DNA of 46,787 nucleotides from an uncultured Clostridia bacterium (GCA_944332185.1 CALVJJ010000009.1:1-46787), one strand, 5' to 3'; positions 1 through 7,717 are shown, numbered from the stretch's first letter. Program-made: numbers and translations. Notes: generated by a model not told the origin, from the sequence alone.

Positions 1-1
1 A

Positions 2-202
2 AGACTAATTGATATGTTTGTAAATAGAGTTGTTTTATATGACGACCATTGTGAAATTTATTTTAATATTACAAACGATAAAAGTAAACAATTAAAGATA
101 AGCGAAAAGCCAGATATATCACAAGAAATTGAATATATAGAAAATAAAAAGGAGCAATCAAACCCAAAGGGTTCGGATTGCTCACAATTGGCGGAAGGTT
201 AG
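2..202 (+). CDS. Large serine recombinase, C-terminal tail (5' end outside window)
   Basis: The open frame enters from the left edge and ends inside the tRNA-Ser gene. Its first residues (RLIDMFVNRVVLYDD, then EIYFNI) match the usual end of large serine recombinases of clostridial phages and integrative elements, where a FVN-x-(V/I)-x-(V/L)-YDD strand is followed by a short beta segment and a variable tail. The catalytic N-terminal domain lies outside the window. The last 17 or so residues are encoded by the tRNA-Ser terminator hairpin and the tRNA 3' end read antisense, so the gene and the tRNA converge and overlap. Inference: this is one end of a mobile element abutting tRNA-Ser. It could instead be a decayed remnant; only about 66 codons are visible. 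Confidence 0.7.
   Translation, partial: RLIDMFVNRVVLYDDHCEIYFNITNDKSKQLKISEKPDISQEIEYIENKKEQSNPKGSDCSQLAEG
141..183 (-). terminator. Rho-independent terminator of tRNA-Ser
   Basis: On the minus strand GAGCAAT pairs with ATTGCTC, with further inner pairing around a small loop, and is followed by CTTTTTATTTT. It lies 6 bases past the tRNA CCA end and is also read through, antisense, as the end of the recombinase frame. Confidence 0.75.
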
Positions 203-276
203 GGATTCGAACCCCAGGAAGCTTTCACTTCAACGGTTTTCAAGACCGCCGCTTTCGACCGCTCAGCCAACCTTCC
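189..276 (-). tRNA. tRNA-Ser(UGA), CCA encoded
   Basis: Class II cloverleaf: acceptor GGAAGGT pairs with ACCTTCC, anticodon loop CTTGAAA has anticodon TGA, a long variable arm follows, the T-loop is TTCGAAT and CCA is encoded. The 5' 18 bases and the 20-base leader are repeated 141 bp upstream (minus-strand sense), so the gene appears separated from its original promoter by an inserted or degenerate segment. Confidence 0.95.
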
Positions 277-296
277 ATAATATAAAGTTGTAAAAA
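259..296. repeat. 38-bp direct repeat, copy 1 (5' end and leader of intact tRNA-Ser)
   Basis: Identical to 400-437. It spans the tRNA-Ser 5' end through the start of the D-loop and the AT-rich leader. Looks like one half of an att-type duplication or of a tandem tRNA duplication. Confidence 0.9.
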
Positions 297-437
297 TGTT
301 GTATCTAGAAAATTGACTTTATTGATTCGCGGTCGAAAGTGCCTTTCGTCCAAGATCTTCCGATTAGCAGGTACTACGAATGTACACTGTACATTCTCTC
401 CGCTCAGCCAACCTTCCATAATATAAAGTTGTAAAAA
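297..437 (-). pseudogene. Degenerate tRNA-Ser copy (possible former Ser-GCU) or element scar
   Basis: The minus strand starts with the same leader and the same first 18 bases as the intact tRNA-Ser, then diverges. A 19-bp palindrome (GAATGTAC, AGT, GTACATTC) follows, then a loop-like CTGCTAA that would present anticodon GCT but has no pairing stem, then a CGAAAG/CTTTCG hairpin where a variable arm would be. There is no matching acceptor 3' strand and no CCA, so it cannot be a working tRNA. The stretch 329-339 is an 11-bp inverted copy of bases 252-262 inside the intact tRNA. Either a decayed tandem tRNA or the remains of an inserted element. Confidence 0.5.
400..437. repeat. 38-bp direct repeat, copy 2
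   Basis: Exact match to 259-296, offset 141 bp. This copy lies nearest the apparent tRNA-Ser promoter at 477-505. Confidence 0.9.
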
Positions 438-476
438 AGATGTGTTTTCTTTCCTAGATTGGTAGATACGTTATCT

Positions 477-505
477 ATTATAAAATATTCCAGTGATAAA
501 AGCAA
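477..505 (-). promoter_or_regulatory. Sigma-A promoter, probable original tRNA-Ser promoter
   Basis: Minus strand TTGCTT, 17 bp, TATAAT. Transcription would run leftwards through the degenerate copy into tRNA-Ser. Confidence 0.65.
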
Positions 506-516
506 GTCTTTTTGAT

Positions 517-548
517 AAAAAAATCATAGAACAACTGTCTATGATTTT
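517..548 (-). terminator. Terminator overlapping the end of the 949-539 gene
   Basis: Minus strand AATCATAGA / TCTATGATT hairpin with 7-base loop followed by a T-run; the stop codon lies inside the stem. Confidence 0.75.
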
Positions 549-949
549 GATGTGGTTTGTGTATTTGTAGTAGTCACAGCCCAAGCGTAAAGATCTTTTG
601 CACTTTTTTCGCCTAAATCGACATAATAACATCTGCCTTCATATTTTCCATCATTACCACGAATAATGGTAAAACCATGATCATCTGGTTTTAATTCAAG
701 GAGAAGGGTATCAAAAGGCATATCTTCCACAGTTTGTGTTTGAAGATAGTTAAACTTTAGCCAAGTACCACGAGATAATGCTTCTTGTGTATAAGCATCT
801 ATACTGACACCAAATGCAGGCATCATATGGCTACCGATAAGAATATCTTTTAAAATATGAAGCCCATCATCTTCCTGAATTGTGATCGTGTTTTGATTAT
901 GAATGACTTCCAAACTATCATACTGTAACAATTTTTTTTGGATATCCAT
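539..949 (-). CDS. Hypothetical protein, 136 aa
   Basis: I do not recognise this protein. The start at MDIQKK is chosen because AAGGAGG sits 7 bases upstream and a promoter (TTGTTT, 18 bp, TATACT, at 972-1001) lies just before it; a longer frame that would look like a signal peptide (MFLKSCLLASL...) is in fact this promoter region and should be ignored. With this start the product is soluble and slightly acidic, with no membrane segment. It is monocistronic and ends in its own terminator. Confidence 0.7.
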   Translation of the reverse strand: MDIQKKLLQYDSLEVIHNQNTITIQEDDGLHILKDILIGSHMMPAFGVSIDAYTQEALSRGTWLKFNYLQTQTVEDMPFDTLLLELKPDDHGFTIIRGNDGKYEGRCYYVDLGEKSAKDLYAWAVTTTNTQTTSKS

Positions 950-971
950 ATAGTATCCTCCTTGTACAGAT

Positions 972-1001
972 AGTATAGCACAAAGACTGGCTAGCAAACA
1001 A
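972..1001 (-). promoter_or_regulatory. Promoter of the 136-aa hypothetical gene
   Basis: Minus strand TTGTTT, 18 bp, TATACT. Decides the start codon of the downstream gene because it lies within the longer open frame. Confidence 0.7.
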
Positions 1002-1144
1002 CTTTTTAAAAACATAGGTTTTTCCTCTTTACTTTTTTCTAAAATATTCTATACCAAAAATCAAAAACTATACCAAAAAAATGGGTTGTTGATAATAAAA
1101 ACCAATCTCATTAGGATAAGTGCATACTTGGGTAAAAATAATTG

Positions 1145-1173
1145 TTGCTAAATACTATTTTTTTAGGTATACT
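1145..1173 (+). promoter_or_regulatory. Promoter of ldh
   Basis: TTGCTA, 17 bp, TATACT, about 28 bases before the ATG. Confidence 0.65.
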
Positions 1174-1200
1174 ATTTATGATGGACAAAAAGGAGAAAAT

Positions 1201-2106
1201 ATGAATAAAGTAGTCATCATTGGTTGTGGGAATGTGGGAATGAGTTATGCTTTTGCATTAGTAGCACAGCCTAATCGAGTGGATCAATTAGTCTTAATAG
1301 ATGTGAATCAAGACAAAGCAATTGGAGAAGCAATGGATCTTAATCATGCTTTGCCATATTCTAGTCATCATATAACAATCAAGGCAGGCAGTTATGCTGA
1401 TTGTGATGATGCGACCATGATCGTGATCTGTGCTGGTCGCAATCAGGAAATTGGAGAAACTAGACTAGATTTGATCACAAAAAATTATCAAGTATTTCAA
1501 CAGATTATTGCAGAAATTCGTAAAACAAAGTTTTCTGGAATATATCTTGTAGCGACAAATCCACTTGATGTCATGACATATATTACATATAAATTGTCAA
1601 AAAGTCCAGCAAATAAAGTTATAGGCAGTGGCACAACACTAGATACAGCAAGACTAAGATGTTTACTTGGAGAAAAATTGCAAGTCAATCCTAAAAATGT
1701 ACATGCATATGTCTTGGGAGAGCATGGGGATAGTGAATTCATACCATGGGATCAAGTAATGATTGGAAGCAAAGCTATCAAAGATTTTCATGTATCGAAT
1801 GAAACAAAAAAACTTATAGAGCAAGAAGTAAGACATTCGGCTTATGATATTATTGCCAAAAAAGGCAATACATCTTATGGAATTGGAATGTGTTTGGTTG
1901 CTATTACGAATGCAATTTTAGAAGATAGTAAAACAATTTTTACTGTTTCGACTTATGATAAAGAAAATGATTGTTATTTTGGAAAACCAAGTGTACTTGG
2001 AACAGATGGAATAGAAGAAACATATTTCATACCTCTAAGTCCGGAAGATGAGAAAAAATTGGCTCGTAGCATTCGTGTCATTCAAGAAGTGATTCAGCAG
2101 TTATAA
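1201..2106 (+). CDS. ldh: L-lactate dehydrogenase
   Basis: NAD-dependent interconversion of pyruvate and L-lactate in the cytoplasm, the fermentative route that re-oxidises NADH. 301 aa, close to the usual family length. The Rossmann motif GCGNVG is at residues 8-13; Gln82 in NQEIGETRLDL marks lactate rather than malate specificity (malate dehydrogenases have Arg here); Arg88 and Arg151 are the expected substrate-binding arginines and His175 in GEHGDSEF is the catalytic base. Start chosen at MNKVVI, preceded by AAGGAG; an upstream in-frame ATG lies before the promoter. A 122-aa unknown gene follows 13 bp downstream in the same unit. Confidence 0.93.
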   Translation: MNKVVIIGCGNVGMSYAFALVAQPNRVDQLVLIDVNQDKAIGEAMDLNHALPYSSHHITIKAGSYADCDDATMIVICAGRNQEIGETRLDLITKNYQVFQQIIAEIRKTKFSGIYLVATNPLDVMTYITYKLSKSPANKVIGSGTTLDTARLRCLLGEKLQVNPKNVHAYVLGEHGDSEFIPWDQVMIGSKAIKDFHVSNETKKLIEQEVRHSAYDIIAKKGNTSYGIGMCLVAITNAILEDSKTIFTVSTYDKENDCYFGKPSVLGTDGIEETYFIPLSPEDEKKLARSIRVIQEVIQQL

Positions 2107-2119
2107 AAGGGGAGTATAT

Positions 2120-2488
2120 ATGGGAAAATTTGTGATTAGAGAAAATATTTTGAATGGGTTTTTAACGAAAAAAGGACTGATTTGGACAGGAAAAATTCTA
2201 GATGGGACAACCATTCGTAAATTAAAGAGTGATGATTTTGAAAACCAAACAGAATTCTTATTGTTTATGTACAATCAGTTTAATGGAATGCAAAATGTAG
2301 AAAAATTTGAAATTACAAGTGAGCAACTGATCTATAAAGAAAAACATGGAAGCACGGAAATTGTTCACAATTTTTCTGATGAATGGTCAAGATATATTGC
2401 AAAATATTATTTAGGCAATGTGGTGACACATATAACCAATCCAAAAAAGAAACAAGTAGAAGAAGATCTGTCTTTGGAGATGGAATAA
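2120..2488 (+). CDS. Hypothetical protein co-transcribed with ldh, 122 aa
   Basis: Not recognised. A short soluble protein with mixed charge, a lysine-rich C-terminal stretch and no membrane segment. It starts 13 bp after ldh with GGGGAG as ribosome site and ends 0-1 bp before a strong terminator, so it is probably translated from the ldh mRNA. No evidence that it acts in lactate metabolism beyond its position. Confidence 0.75.
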   Translation: MGKFVIRENILNGFLTKKGLIWTGKILDGTTIRKLKSDDFENQTEFLLFMYNQFNGMQNVEKFEITSEQLIYKEKHGSTEIVHNFSDEWSRYIAKYYLGNVVTHITNPKKKQVEEDLSLEME

Positions 2489-2515
2489 AAAAACGGCATA
2501 AGGCCGTTTTTTTAT
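2485..2515. terminator. Bidirectional terminator between ldh operon and yyaC-like gene
   Basis: AAAACGGC / GCCGTTTT stem with a 5-base loop, T-runs on both strands. Serves the convergent genes on either side. Confidence 0.85.
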
Positions 2516-2517
2516 AC

Positions 2518-3045
2518 TTAAAGTGGAGTTTTGTATGTTTTTGCCATCAAATAAGCTTTTTGAATGGTGTATGCAGTAAAATCTACTAACCTGCGAACCA
2601 TGTCTTTTTCTACCAAATATAATTGCGCTACCTGTTCTAAAGGATAAGCTTTTACATTTGCTAGGATATGGGAATTGCCTATTTTTTGAGGGTGATGCAA
2701 GATATCAACCACACAACTAGTATCTTGAAAGGATAATGTCCCAAGGTAAGGACTAGGACACAAGGCGCTATCTAGCACCAAAATACCATCATGATACTGT
2801 AAGATCATAGTATAAAAATCTTGTAAAGAGCTAGAAGTGATATTCCTATCTTTTCTTCCGTATATGTGAATGGGAATATTGTATTTTGAGATCAAACTTT
2901 CTCCGACTAAAGGACCAAAACAATCTCCTATAATTTTACTATTGCCTACGCACAAAATAGCTGGTTTTTGATATTGCATAAAGAATTTTGCTACTTCTAC
3001 GACAAGGCGTTGACGACTGCTGGTTTGATTGACAGTGATAATCAT
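2518..3045 (-). CDS. yyaC: YyaC-like spore protein (DUF1256 family)
   Basis: Family members are sporulation proteins related to the germination protease GPR fold. The signature CVGNSKIIGDCFGPLVG (residues about 32-48) corresponds to the family's C-I-G-T-D-x-x-x-G-D-x-x-GPLVG block, and a later ILVLDSALCP matches its I-A-I-D-A strand. 175 aa, near the family's usual length, but the C-terminal half is poorly conserved to my eye. Start at MIITVN has AGGAGA upstream. Consistent with the Spo0A and SpoIIE-like genes elsewhere in the window. Confidence 0.65.
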   Translation of the reverse strand: MIITVNQTSSRQRLVVEVAKFFMQYQKPAILCVGNSKIIGDCFGPLVGESLISKYNIPIHIYGRKDRNITSSSLQDFYTMILQYHDGILVLDSALCPSPYLGTLSFQDTSCVVDILHHPQKIGNSHILANVKAYPLEQVAQLYLVEKDMVRRLVDFTAYTIQKAYLMAKTYKTPL

Positions 3046-3195
3046 AAACTCTCCTATGTGTAGTAAGGTTATGGACCAAATAGAATGAGTTTATTCTTAT
3101 TTTTCTAGATAAAACGCAGAATGGAAAATGATGGCAAAAAGGACAGTACATAATTTTAAATACGACTCACACACTATCTATAAAGGAGAAAATCA

Positions 3196-3903
3196 ATGAA
3201 AAAAGTATTTTATACCATGATTCCTTTCGTGATGGCGATGAATATGACAGGGTGTACGTATCAAAATGAACAACCACAACCTAGTGCCTATCTTTTAGAA
3301 GATAGACAAACTAATGAGTTTGCTTCTATTGCAAGCATTGCTGTAAAAGCAGTTGTGGCGATCGATAGTGTCAATAGCGTGGAAGAAAGTATTGGGAGTG
3401 GTGTGTGTGTCAATGAACAAAGTATGGTAGTAACAAATGCACACGTAGTATTAGATAATGGGGTGCATACCTTAACATTAAGTGATGGTACACAAGTACA
3501 AGCTACTGTCATCTATAAAAATGAATTAGAAGATATTGCTGTATTGCAAGCAAAGAAAAGTATTCCGTATTTAAAATTGTCATCTAATCCAGTAATGCTT
3601 GGAGAAACGGTGTTTGCTATAGGGACTCCACTCAATATGACTTTACGCCATACCATTACTAGTGGTATTATATCTGCCACAAATAGAGATATTATTGTCA
3701 CAAGCAATACAGGTAATGTCACAATAAAAGACTTGATTCAACATGATGCTTCTATCAACCCAGGTAATTCTGGAGGACCTTTGTTGAATGCAGAAGGGGA
3801 GATCCTTGGAATCAATACGTTAAAAATCTTATCTTACGAAGGGCTGGGGTTTGCTATACCTAGTACACAAATTATTAAAGTGTTAGATAGCCTAGTAGAA
3901 TAA
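3196..3903 (+). CDS. Trypsin-like serine protease, lipoprotein, HtrA-type without PDZ
   Basis: Secreted, membrane-anchored protease: an N-terminal hydrophobic segment ends in the lipobox MTGC with Cys20 as the lipidated residue. The S1 catalytic triad is complete: His83 in TNAHVV, Asp113 in EDIAVL and Ser192 in GNSGGP, in the order and spacing of HtrA/DegP proteins. At 235 aa it stops just after the protease domain (GFAIPS...), so it lacks the PDZ domains of DegP and the long transmembrane N-terminus of YycK-type HtrA. Probable role in surface-protein quality control or processing. Ribosome site AAAGGAG; monocistronic with its own terminator. Confidence 0.9.
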   Translation: MKKVFYTMIPFVMAMNMTGCTYQNEQPQPSAYLLEDRQTNEFASIASIAVKAVVAIDSVNSVEESIGSGVCVNEQSMVVTNAHVVLDNGVHTLTLSDGTQVQATVIYKNELEDIAVLQAKKSIPYLKLSSNPVMLGETVFAIGTPLNMTLRHTITSGIISATNRDIIVTSNTGNVTIKDLIQHDASINPGNSGGPLLNAEGEILGINTLKILSYEGLGFAIPSTQIIKVLDSLVE

Positions 3904-3914
3904 AGGGATTTTAT

Positions 3915-3940
3915 AAAAAAGGCCATAAGGTCTTTTTTTT
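3915..3940 (+). terminator. Terminator of the HtrA-like gene
   Basis: AAAAGGCC, ATAA, GGTCTTTT stem followed by a T-run. Confidence 0.8.
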
Positions 3941-3941
3941 A

Positions 3942-3970
3942 TTGGTATCTTATCGCTTTTATGCTATAAT
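3942..3970 (+). promoter_or_regulatory. Promoter of the MBL-ttcA-mazG operon
   Basis: TTGGTA, 17 bp, TATAAT; leaves a leader of about 80 bases before the first gene. Confidence 0.65.
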
Positions 3971-4056
3971 GTAAAAGATATTTGGCAATGCATAGCTACA
4001 TCATAGATACCTTGTTGACTATGATATACCCTATGTGCCAGAAAGGAAGATAACGA

Positions 4057-5292
4057 ATGAAACAATCTAAACAAAAGAAATTACAATATAGAGTCACATT
4101 TTTAGTCCTCATTTTACTATTTGCTGTCTGTTTTTTACTATGTTATACCTATTATGCTCCTTTTACAACATGGATCAATGGCAAGTTTGGTATTGGTAAA
4201 AAAGATCAAACGACACAAACCACGACCCCTCCTATTCCTGCAGGAGAAACACCAACAGTCGCAACTTTAAAAGATTTGGAAATTGTATTTTTGAATATTG
4301 GACAAGGGGATTGTATGTTGCTTTGTTTCCCTGATGGGCGAAATATGCTCATTGATAGTGGAGATACTGGAAACAAACAAAAAAACACGATTGATCAAGT
4401 GCTAGAAGAAAGAAATATAAGTAGGTTAGATTATGTATTGCTCACACATCAAGATGCAGATCATGTGGGGAATATGGACTATGTATTTGAAAATTATGAA
4501 GTAGATATGTTTTTAAAACCAAATGTAAAATCCACCAATCCTATTGCTGATCAATTACCAGCTACTTTTAATAGTGGACTGACAAGTGCAGAAGGAGGCA
4601 CGGTGAGTAAAAATAATAGTTATGCAAATACTCTAGTGGCCGCTTATCAAGAAGAAGGGTGTACGACCATTACTTTCCAAAAAGATACAGATATTACCCA
4701 TTCGTTTATTTATGAAGACAACACATATACCTATACATTAGATTTTCTCACACCTACAGCGCAAGCCAATGAAATTGGATATAAAAACGCCAATAATTAT
4801 TCTCCCATCATGATCTTGGAATATGGGGGGACAAAAGTCATGTTTACAGGTGATGCTGAAGAGGAAGTAGAAGAAGAACTATTGTCCTACTATTCACAAT
4901 CCTTAGATGTGGATATCTTAAAAGTAGGACATCATGGTAGTACCACTTCATCAAGTTCTGCCTTTTTAGATAGAATTACACCAGAATATGCTGTCATTCA
5001 ATGTGGAGTCAATAATAAGTATGCACACTCTAATCAAGATACTCTTGTCAAACTAGATGCCGATCATACGACGATATATAGGAATGATCTCAATGGGGAG
5101 ATTACTTTGTGGATAAGTGCATTTGATCAGTTTCATTTTGAATTGGAAAATGAAGATTGTACACAAAATTCCGTAGGAGGAGAGACTTTGTATCCAAAAG
5201 AATCAAAGGCAATAAGCTATCTATGGAACAATCTTACACCATGGTATATTGAAGAAAATCAACAAACGAAAAAGGAATATTTGGTAGCATAA
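4057..5292 (+). CDS. ComEC/Rec2-like metallo-beta-lactamase protein, membrane anchored
   Basis: 411 aa with one membrane segment at about residues 12-33 and the catalytic domain outside. The domain begins LEIVFLNIGQGDCMLL and carries LLTHQDADHVGN (His131, Asp133, Asp135, His136), then FTGDAEEE and VGHHGSTTSSS...YAVIQCG, the arrangement seen in the stand-alone C-terminal domain of ComEC. No competence-type multi-pass domain is present. Such proteins are often predicted extracellular nucleases or phosphodiesterases; the substrate here is unknown. First gene of a three-gene operon, 3 bp from the next start. Confidence 0.85.
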   Translation: MKQSKQKKLQYRVTFLVLILLFAVCFLLCYTYYAPFTTWINGKFGIGKKDQTTQTTTPPIPAGETPTVATLKDLEIVFLNIGQGDCMLLCFPDGRNMLIDSGDTGNKQKNTIDQVLEERNISRLDYVLLTHQDADHVGNMDYVFENYEVDMFLKPNVKSTNPIADQLPATFNSGLTSAEGGTVSKNNSYANTLVAAYQEEGCTTITFQKDTDITHSFIYEDNTYTYTLDFLTPTAQANEIGYKNANNYSPIMILEYGGTKVMFTGDAEEEVEEELLSYYSQSLDVDILKVGHHGSTTSSSSAFLDRITPEYAVIQCGVNNKYAHSNQDTLVKLDADHTTIYRNDLNGEITLWISAFDQFHFELENEDCTQNSVGGETLYPKESKAISYLWNNLTPWYIEENQQTKKEYLVA

Positions 5293-5295
5293 TAT

Positions 5296-6135
5296 ATGGA
5301 AAGATATCAAGAAATAGAAAAATCAATTATTAAAAAATACCGTAAGGAAATTTGGAAACGATTCATTGACGGAGTCAACACCTATCAAATGATTCAAGAG
5401 GGTGACAAAATTGCTGTTTGCATTAGTGGTGGCAAAGATAGTATGCTACTTGCAAAATGTATGCAAGAGTTGCAAAAACACGGGAAAATCAAATTCGATT
5501 TGGTATTTTTGTGTATGGATCCGGGATATAATCCAGTAAACAGAGCAAAAATTGAAGAAAATGCAAAAATTTTAAATATTCCTTTACACATATTTTCCAC
5601 AACTATTTTTTCTTCTGTAGAAAATATTGAAGATAGTCCTTGTTATTTGTGTGCAAGAATGAGACGAGGGTATCTGTATAAAGAAGCTCAAAAGCTAGGG
5701 TGCAATAAAATTGCTTTGGGGCATCATTTTGATGATGTTATTGAAACCATTGTAATGGGTATGTTCTATGGTGCTCAAATTCAAACCATGATGCCAAAAT
5801 TGCATTCTACCAATCACAAAGGAATGCAACTGATTCGACCACTCTATATGGTCAAAGAAAAAGACATTATTAGATGGGCAAAAGGCAATGAGTTATCTTT
5901 TATTGCTTGTGCTTGTCGGTTTACAGAAAAGAGTGCAGAAAAAGAAGATTTGTCAAAACGTCGGGAAGTGAAAAAACTCATTGCTTCCTTATGTGAAAAA
6001 AATGAATATGTAGACATGAATATTTTTCGGTCAGTACAAAATGTGAATTTGTCCACAATTATTAGTTATAAAGATAAAGAGGGAGTGCATCATTTTTTAG
6101 ATACGTACGATAAGGAAGAATACCATGACAGATAA
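5296..6135 (+). CDS. TtcA-like tRNA 2-thiolation ATPase (PP-loop)
   Basis: PP-loop family enzyme that adenylates and thiolates a tRNA base; TtcA makes 2-thiocytidine at position 32. The SGGKDS P-loop is at residues 44-49, the CxxC pair at Cys116 and Cys119 (PCYLCARMRRG) and further cysteines at 205 and 207 (ACACRF), enough to hold an Fe-S cluster as in TtcA. LGHHFDDVIET matches the conserved central block. 279 aa, typical. Which base it modifies cannot be told from sequence. Overlaps the next gene by 11 bp. Confidence 0.85.
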   Translation: MERYQEIEKSIIKKYRKEIWKRFIDGVNTYQMIQEGDKIAVCISGGKDSMLLAKCMQELQKHGKIKFDLVFLCMDPGYNPVNRAKIEENAKILNIPLHIFSTTIFSSVENIEDSPCYLCARMRRGYLYKEAQKLGCNKIALGHHFDDVIETIVMGMFYGAQIQTMMPKLHSTNHKGMQLIRPLYMVKEKDIIRWAKGNELSFIACACRFTEKSAEKEDLSKRREVKKLIASLCEKNEYVDMNIFRSVQNVNLSTIISYKDKEGVHHFLDTYDKEEYHDR

Positions 6136-6487
6136 AAATACAACAATAGAAGAATGTAAAGAACTGGTGCATACTTTTTGTGAAGAAAGAGATTGGACAA
6201 AATATCATACTCCAAAAGAAATGGCCATTGCTGTACTGACAGAAGCAAGTGAATTATTAGAAATTTTTAGATTTCATGATGAACGTGAAGTTGAAGAAAT
6301 GCTACAGGGAGAAAAAAGAATTGCCATAGAAGAAGAGATGGCAGATGTATTACATTGTTTGGTAAGAATGGCAGATGTGACAGGAATAGATTTGGCTAGT
6401 GCACTAGAAAAGAAGATGATACAAAACCGAAAAAAATATCCAGTAGAAAAAGTAAAAGGTAAAAATAAAAAATATAATGAATACTAG
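6125..6487 (+). CDS. MazG-like nucleotide pyrophosphohydrolase
   Basis: 120-aa all-alpha NTP pyrophosphatase of the RS21-C6/dCTPase type, which removes pyrophosphate from (often non-canonical) dNTPs. The metal-binding helices are visible: EASELLEIFRF and EEEMADVLHCLVRMADVTGID (E-x-x-E and E-x-x-D motifs). Start at MTDKNT with AAGGAAG upstream, overlapping the thiolase gene and therefore probably translationally coupled to it. Last gene of the operon. Confidence 0.85.
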   Translation: MTDKNTTIEECKELVHTFCEERDWTKYHTPKEMAIAVLTEASELLEIFRFHDEREVEEMLQGEKRIAIEEEMADVLHCLVRMADVTGIDLASALEKKMIQNRKKYPVEKVKGKNKKYNEY

Positions 6488-6551
6488 TACCAATCTATTC
6501 AGTATGGCATTAAAACAAAAGTAATAGGGAAAACAAAACATGTTGATACAC

Positions 6552-6585
6552 AAAAAAAAGATAGAGGCATCTATCTTTTTCTTTT
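6552..6585 (+). terminator. Terminator of the MBL-ttcA-mazG operon
   Basis: AAAAAGATAGA / TCTATCTTTTT stem with loop GGCA and T-rich tail. Confidence 0.75.
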
Positions 6586-6674
6586 TATGTGTATTTGATT
6601 TTTGTAATGATGAAAAAATCTACACGATTTTTCTTATATGCATCAATCATAATTTATGCTATATATGCAACATA

Positions 6675-7601
6675 TCAATAGACAAAATCATCACTTTCTT
6701 GTTCGATTGGTTCTTCATAATGTTCCAATCGTTCAATTTTACGCGTGGTTCTATATAGAATAATTTTACTTTGCAAGGATTGTTGTACACGTTCTACAAT
6801 AGAGGCAAGCATCAATACAAGGGGTGTAATATCTCGACTCAATAAACATTGATCAACAAGCTGCACAAATTCTTCATACTGACTACCATCTAGATAGATA
6901 GAAGGATATCCTTCTTTTTCCAATACAAAATTGAGAGCCATAAGAGCAACACGTTTGTTGCCATCTAGATGTGGTTGGATTCGAATATATTCCACCAAGA
7001 ATTTTACACCTTTAATCAGTGCAGGTTCATGATACCATTCAATATTATATAAAGAAAACAATCTTTCCATTCTCAAATCAACCAAATCGCCATCAACAGG
7101 ATTAAAAGTTCCACGACCAATGATGATCAATCCATCATCTGCATTACGAAATCTAGGTCTTGCTTTAGAGCGATAATTTTCTGCATCATAAGAGCAAAGA
7201 ATGGAATGTGCTTTGATAAGCAAATTAGCTTCTAGTCCACAGTTTTTCATATCTTTTTCTATTCCTAAAGCACACCTATGAACGTATTCACAAGCTTCTT
7301 GATAGGCACGTGCTTTTTTGATTTTTTCTTCTTCAATGAGTTTATCGATTTCGTTTTTTTGTGCTGTTGGGATCATGTCCATGGTGGTTCTATCTTCTAA
7401 TGCTAAAAAGGATAAAGCGCATTGCAAATGTCTTCTATCGTTATGTACCACCATAGATTGGTAAGCATCAGGGTGGGAAGCCCAATAAGATTGTAGTTTT
7501 GCTTTATCTTTGTCGATGGTGGAGAAAATAGATTGTACTTTGTCTTGTTGATAAGAAAAAGGTTGTCTATCTAGTTGTTCTGTAAGCCATAATTTTGCCA
7601 T
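6675..7601 (-). CDS. Fic/DOC-family protein with Gln replacing the catalytic His
   Basis: Fic enzymes transfer AMP or another phosphate-linked group to protein hydroxyls using the motif H-P-F-x-(D/E)-G-N-(G/K)-R. Here the motif reads QPHLDGNKR (residues 209-217): Asp213, Gly214, Asn215 and Arg217 are present, but the first His is Gln and the Phe is His. The preceding segments (LIKAHSIL..., then ..NADDGLIIIGRGTFNP) fit the Fic fold. The start at MAKLW is chosen from AAAGGAG and the promoter just upstream; a longer frame overlaps the promoter. 308 aa. Either a non-AMPylating Fic variant or an inactive one. No adjacent antitoxin gene. Confidence 0.8.
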   Translation of the reverse strand: MAKLWLTEQLDRQPFSYQQDKVQSIFSTIDKDKAKLQSYWASHPDAYQSMVVHNDRRHLQCALSFLALEDRTTMDMIPTAQKNEIDKLIEEEKIKKARAYQEACEYVHRCALGIEKDMKNCGLEANLLIKAHSILCSYDAENYRSKARPRFRNADDGLIIIGRGTFNPVDGDLVDLRMERLFSLYNIEWYHEPALIKGVKFLVEYIRIQPHLDGNKRVALMALNFVLEKEGYPSIYLDGSQYEEFVQLVDQCLLSRDITPLVLMLASIVERVQQSLQSKIILYRTTRKIERLEHYEEPIEQESDDFVY

Positions 7602-7626
7602 ATATGTATCTCCTTTACATACTTGT

Positions 7627-7655
7627 AGTATAACACACAATCTTTACATGGTCAA
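7627..7655 (-). promoter_or_regulatory. Promoter of the Fic gene
   Basis: Minus strand TTGACC, 17 bp, TATACT, followed by AAAGGAG and the ATG at 7601. Confidence 0.8.
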
Positions 7656-7717
7656 TAGGGAAATATATTCATGTTTTTTAGTTACAAAAAAAGAAGGACA
7701 GTGCCTTCATACTTTTT

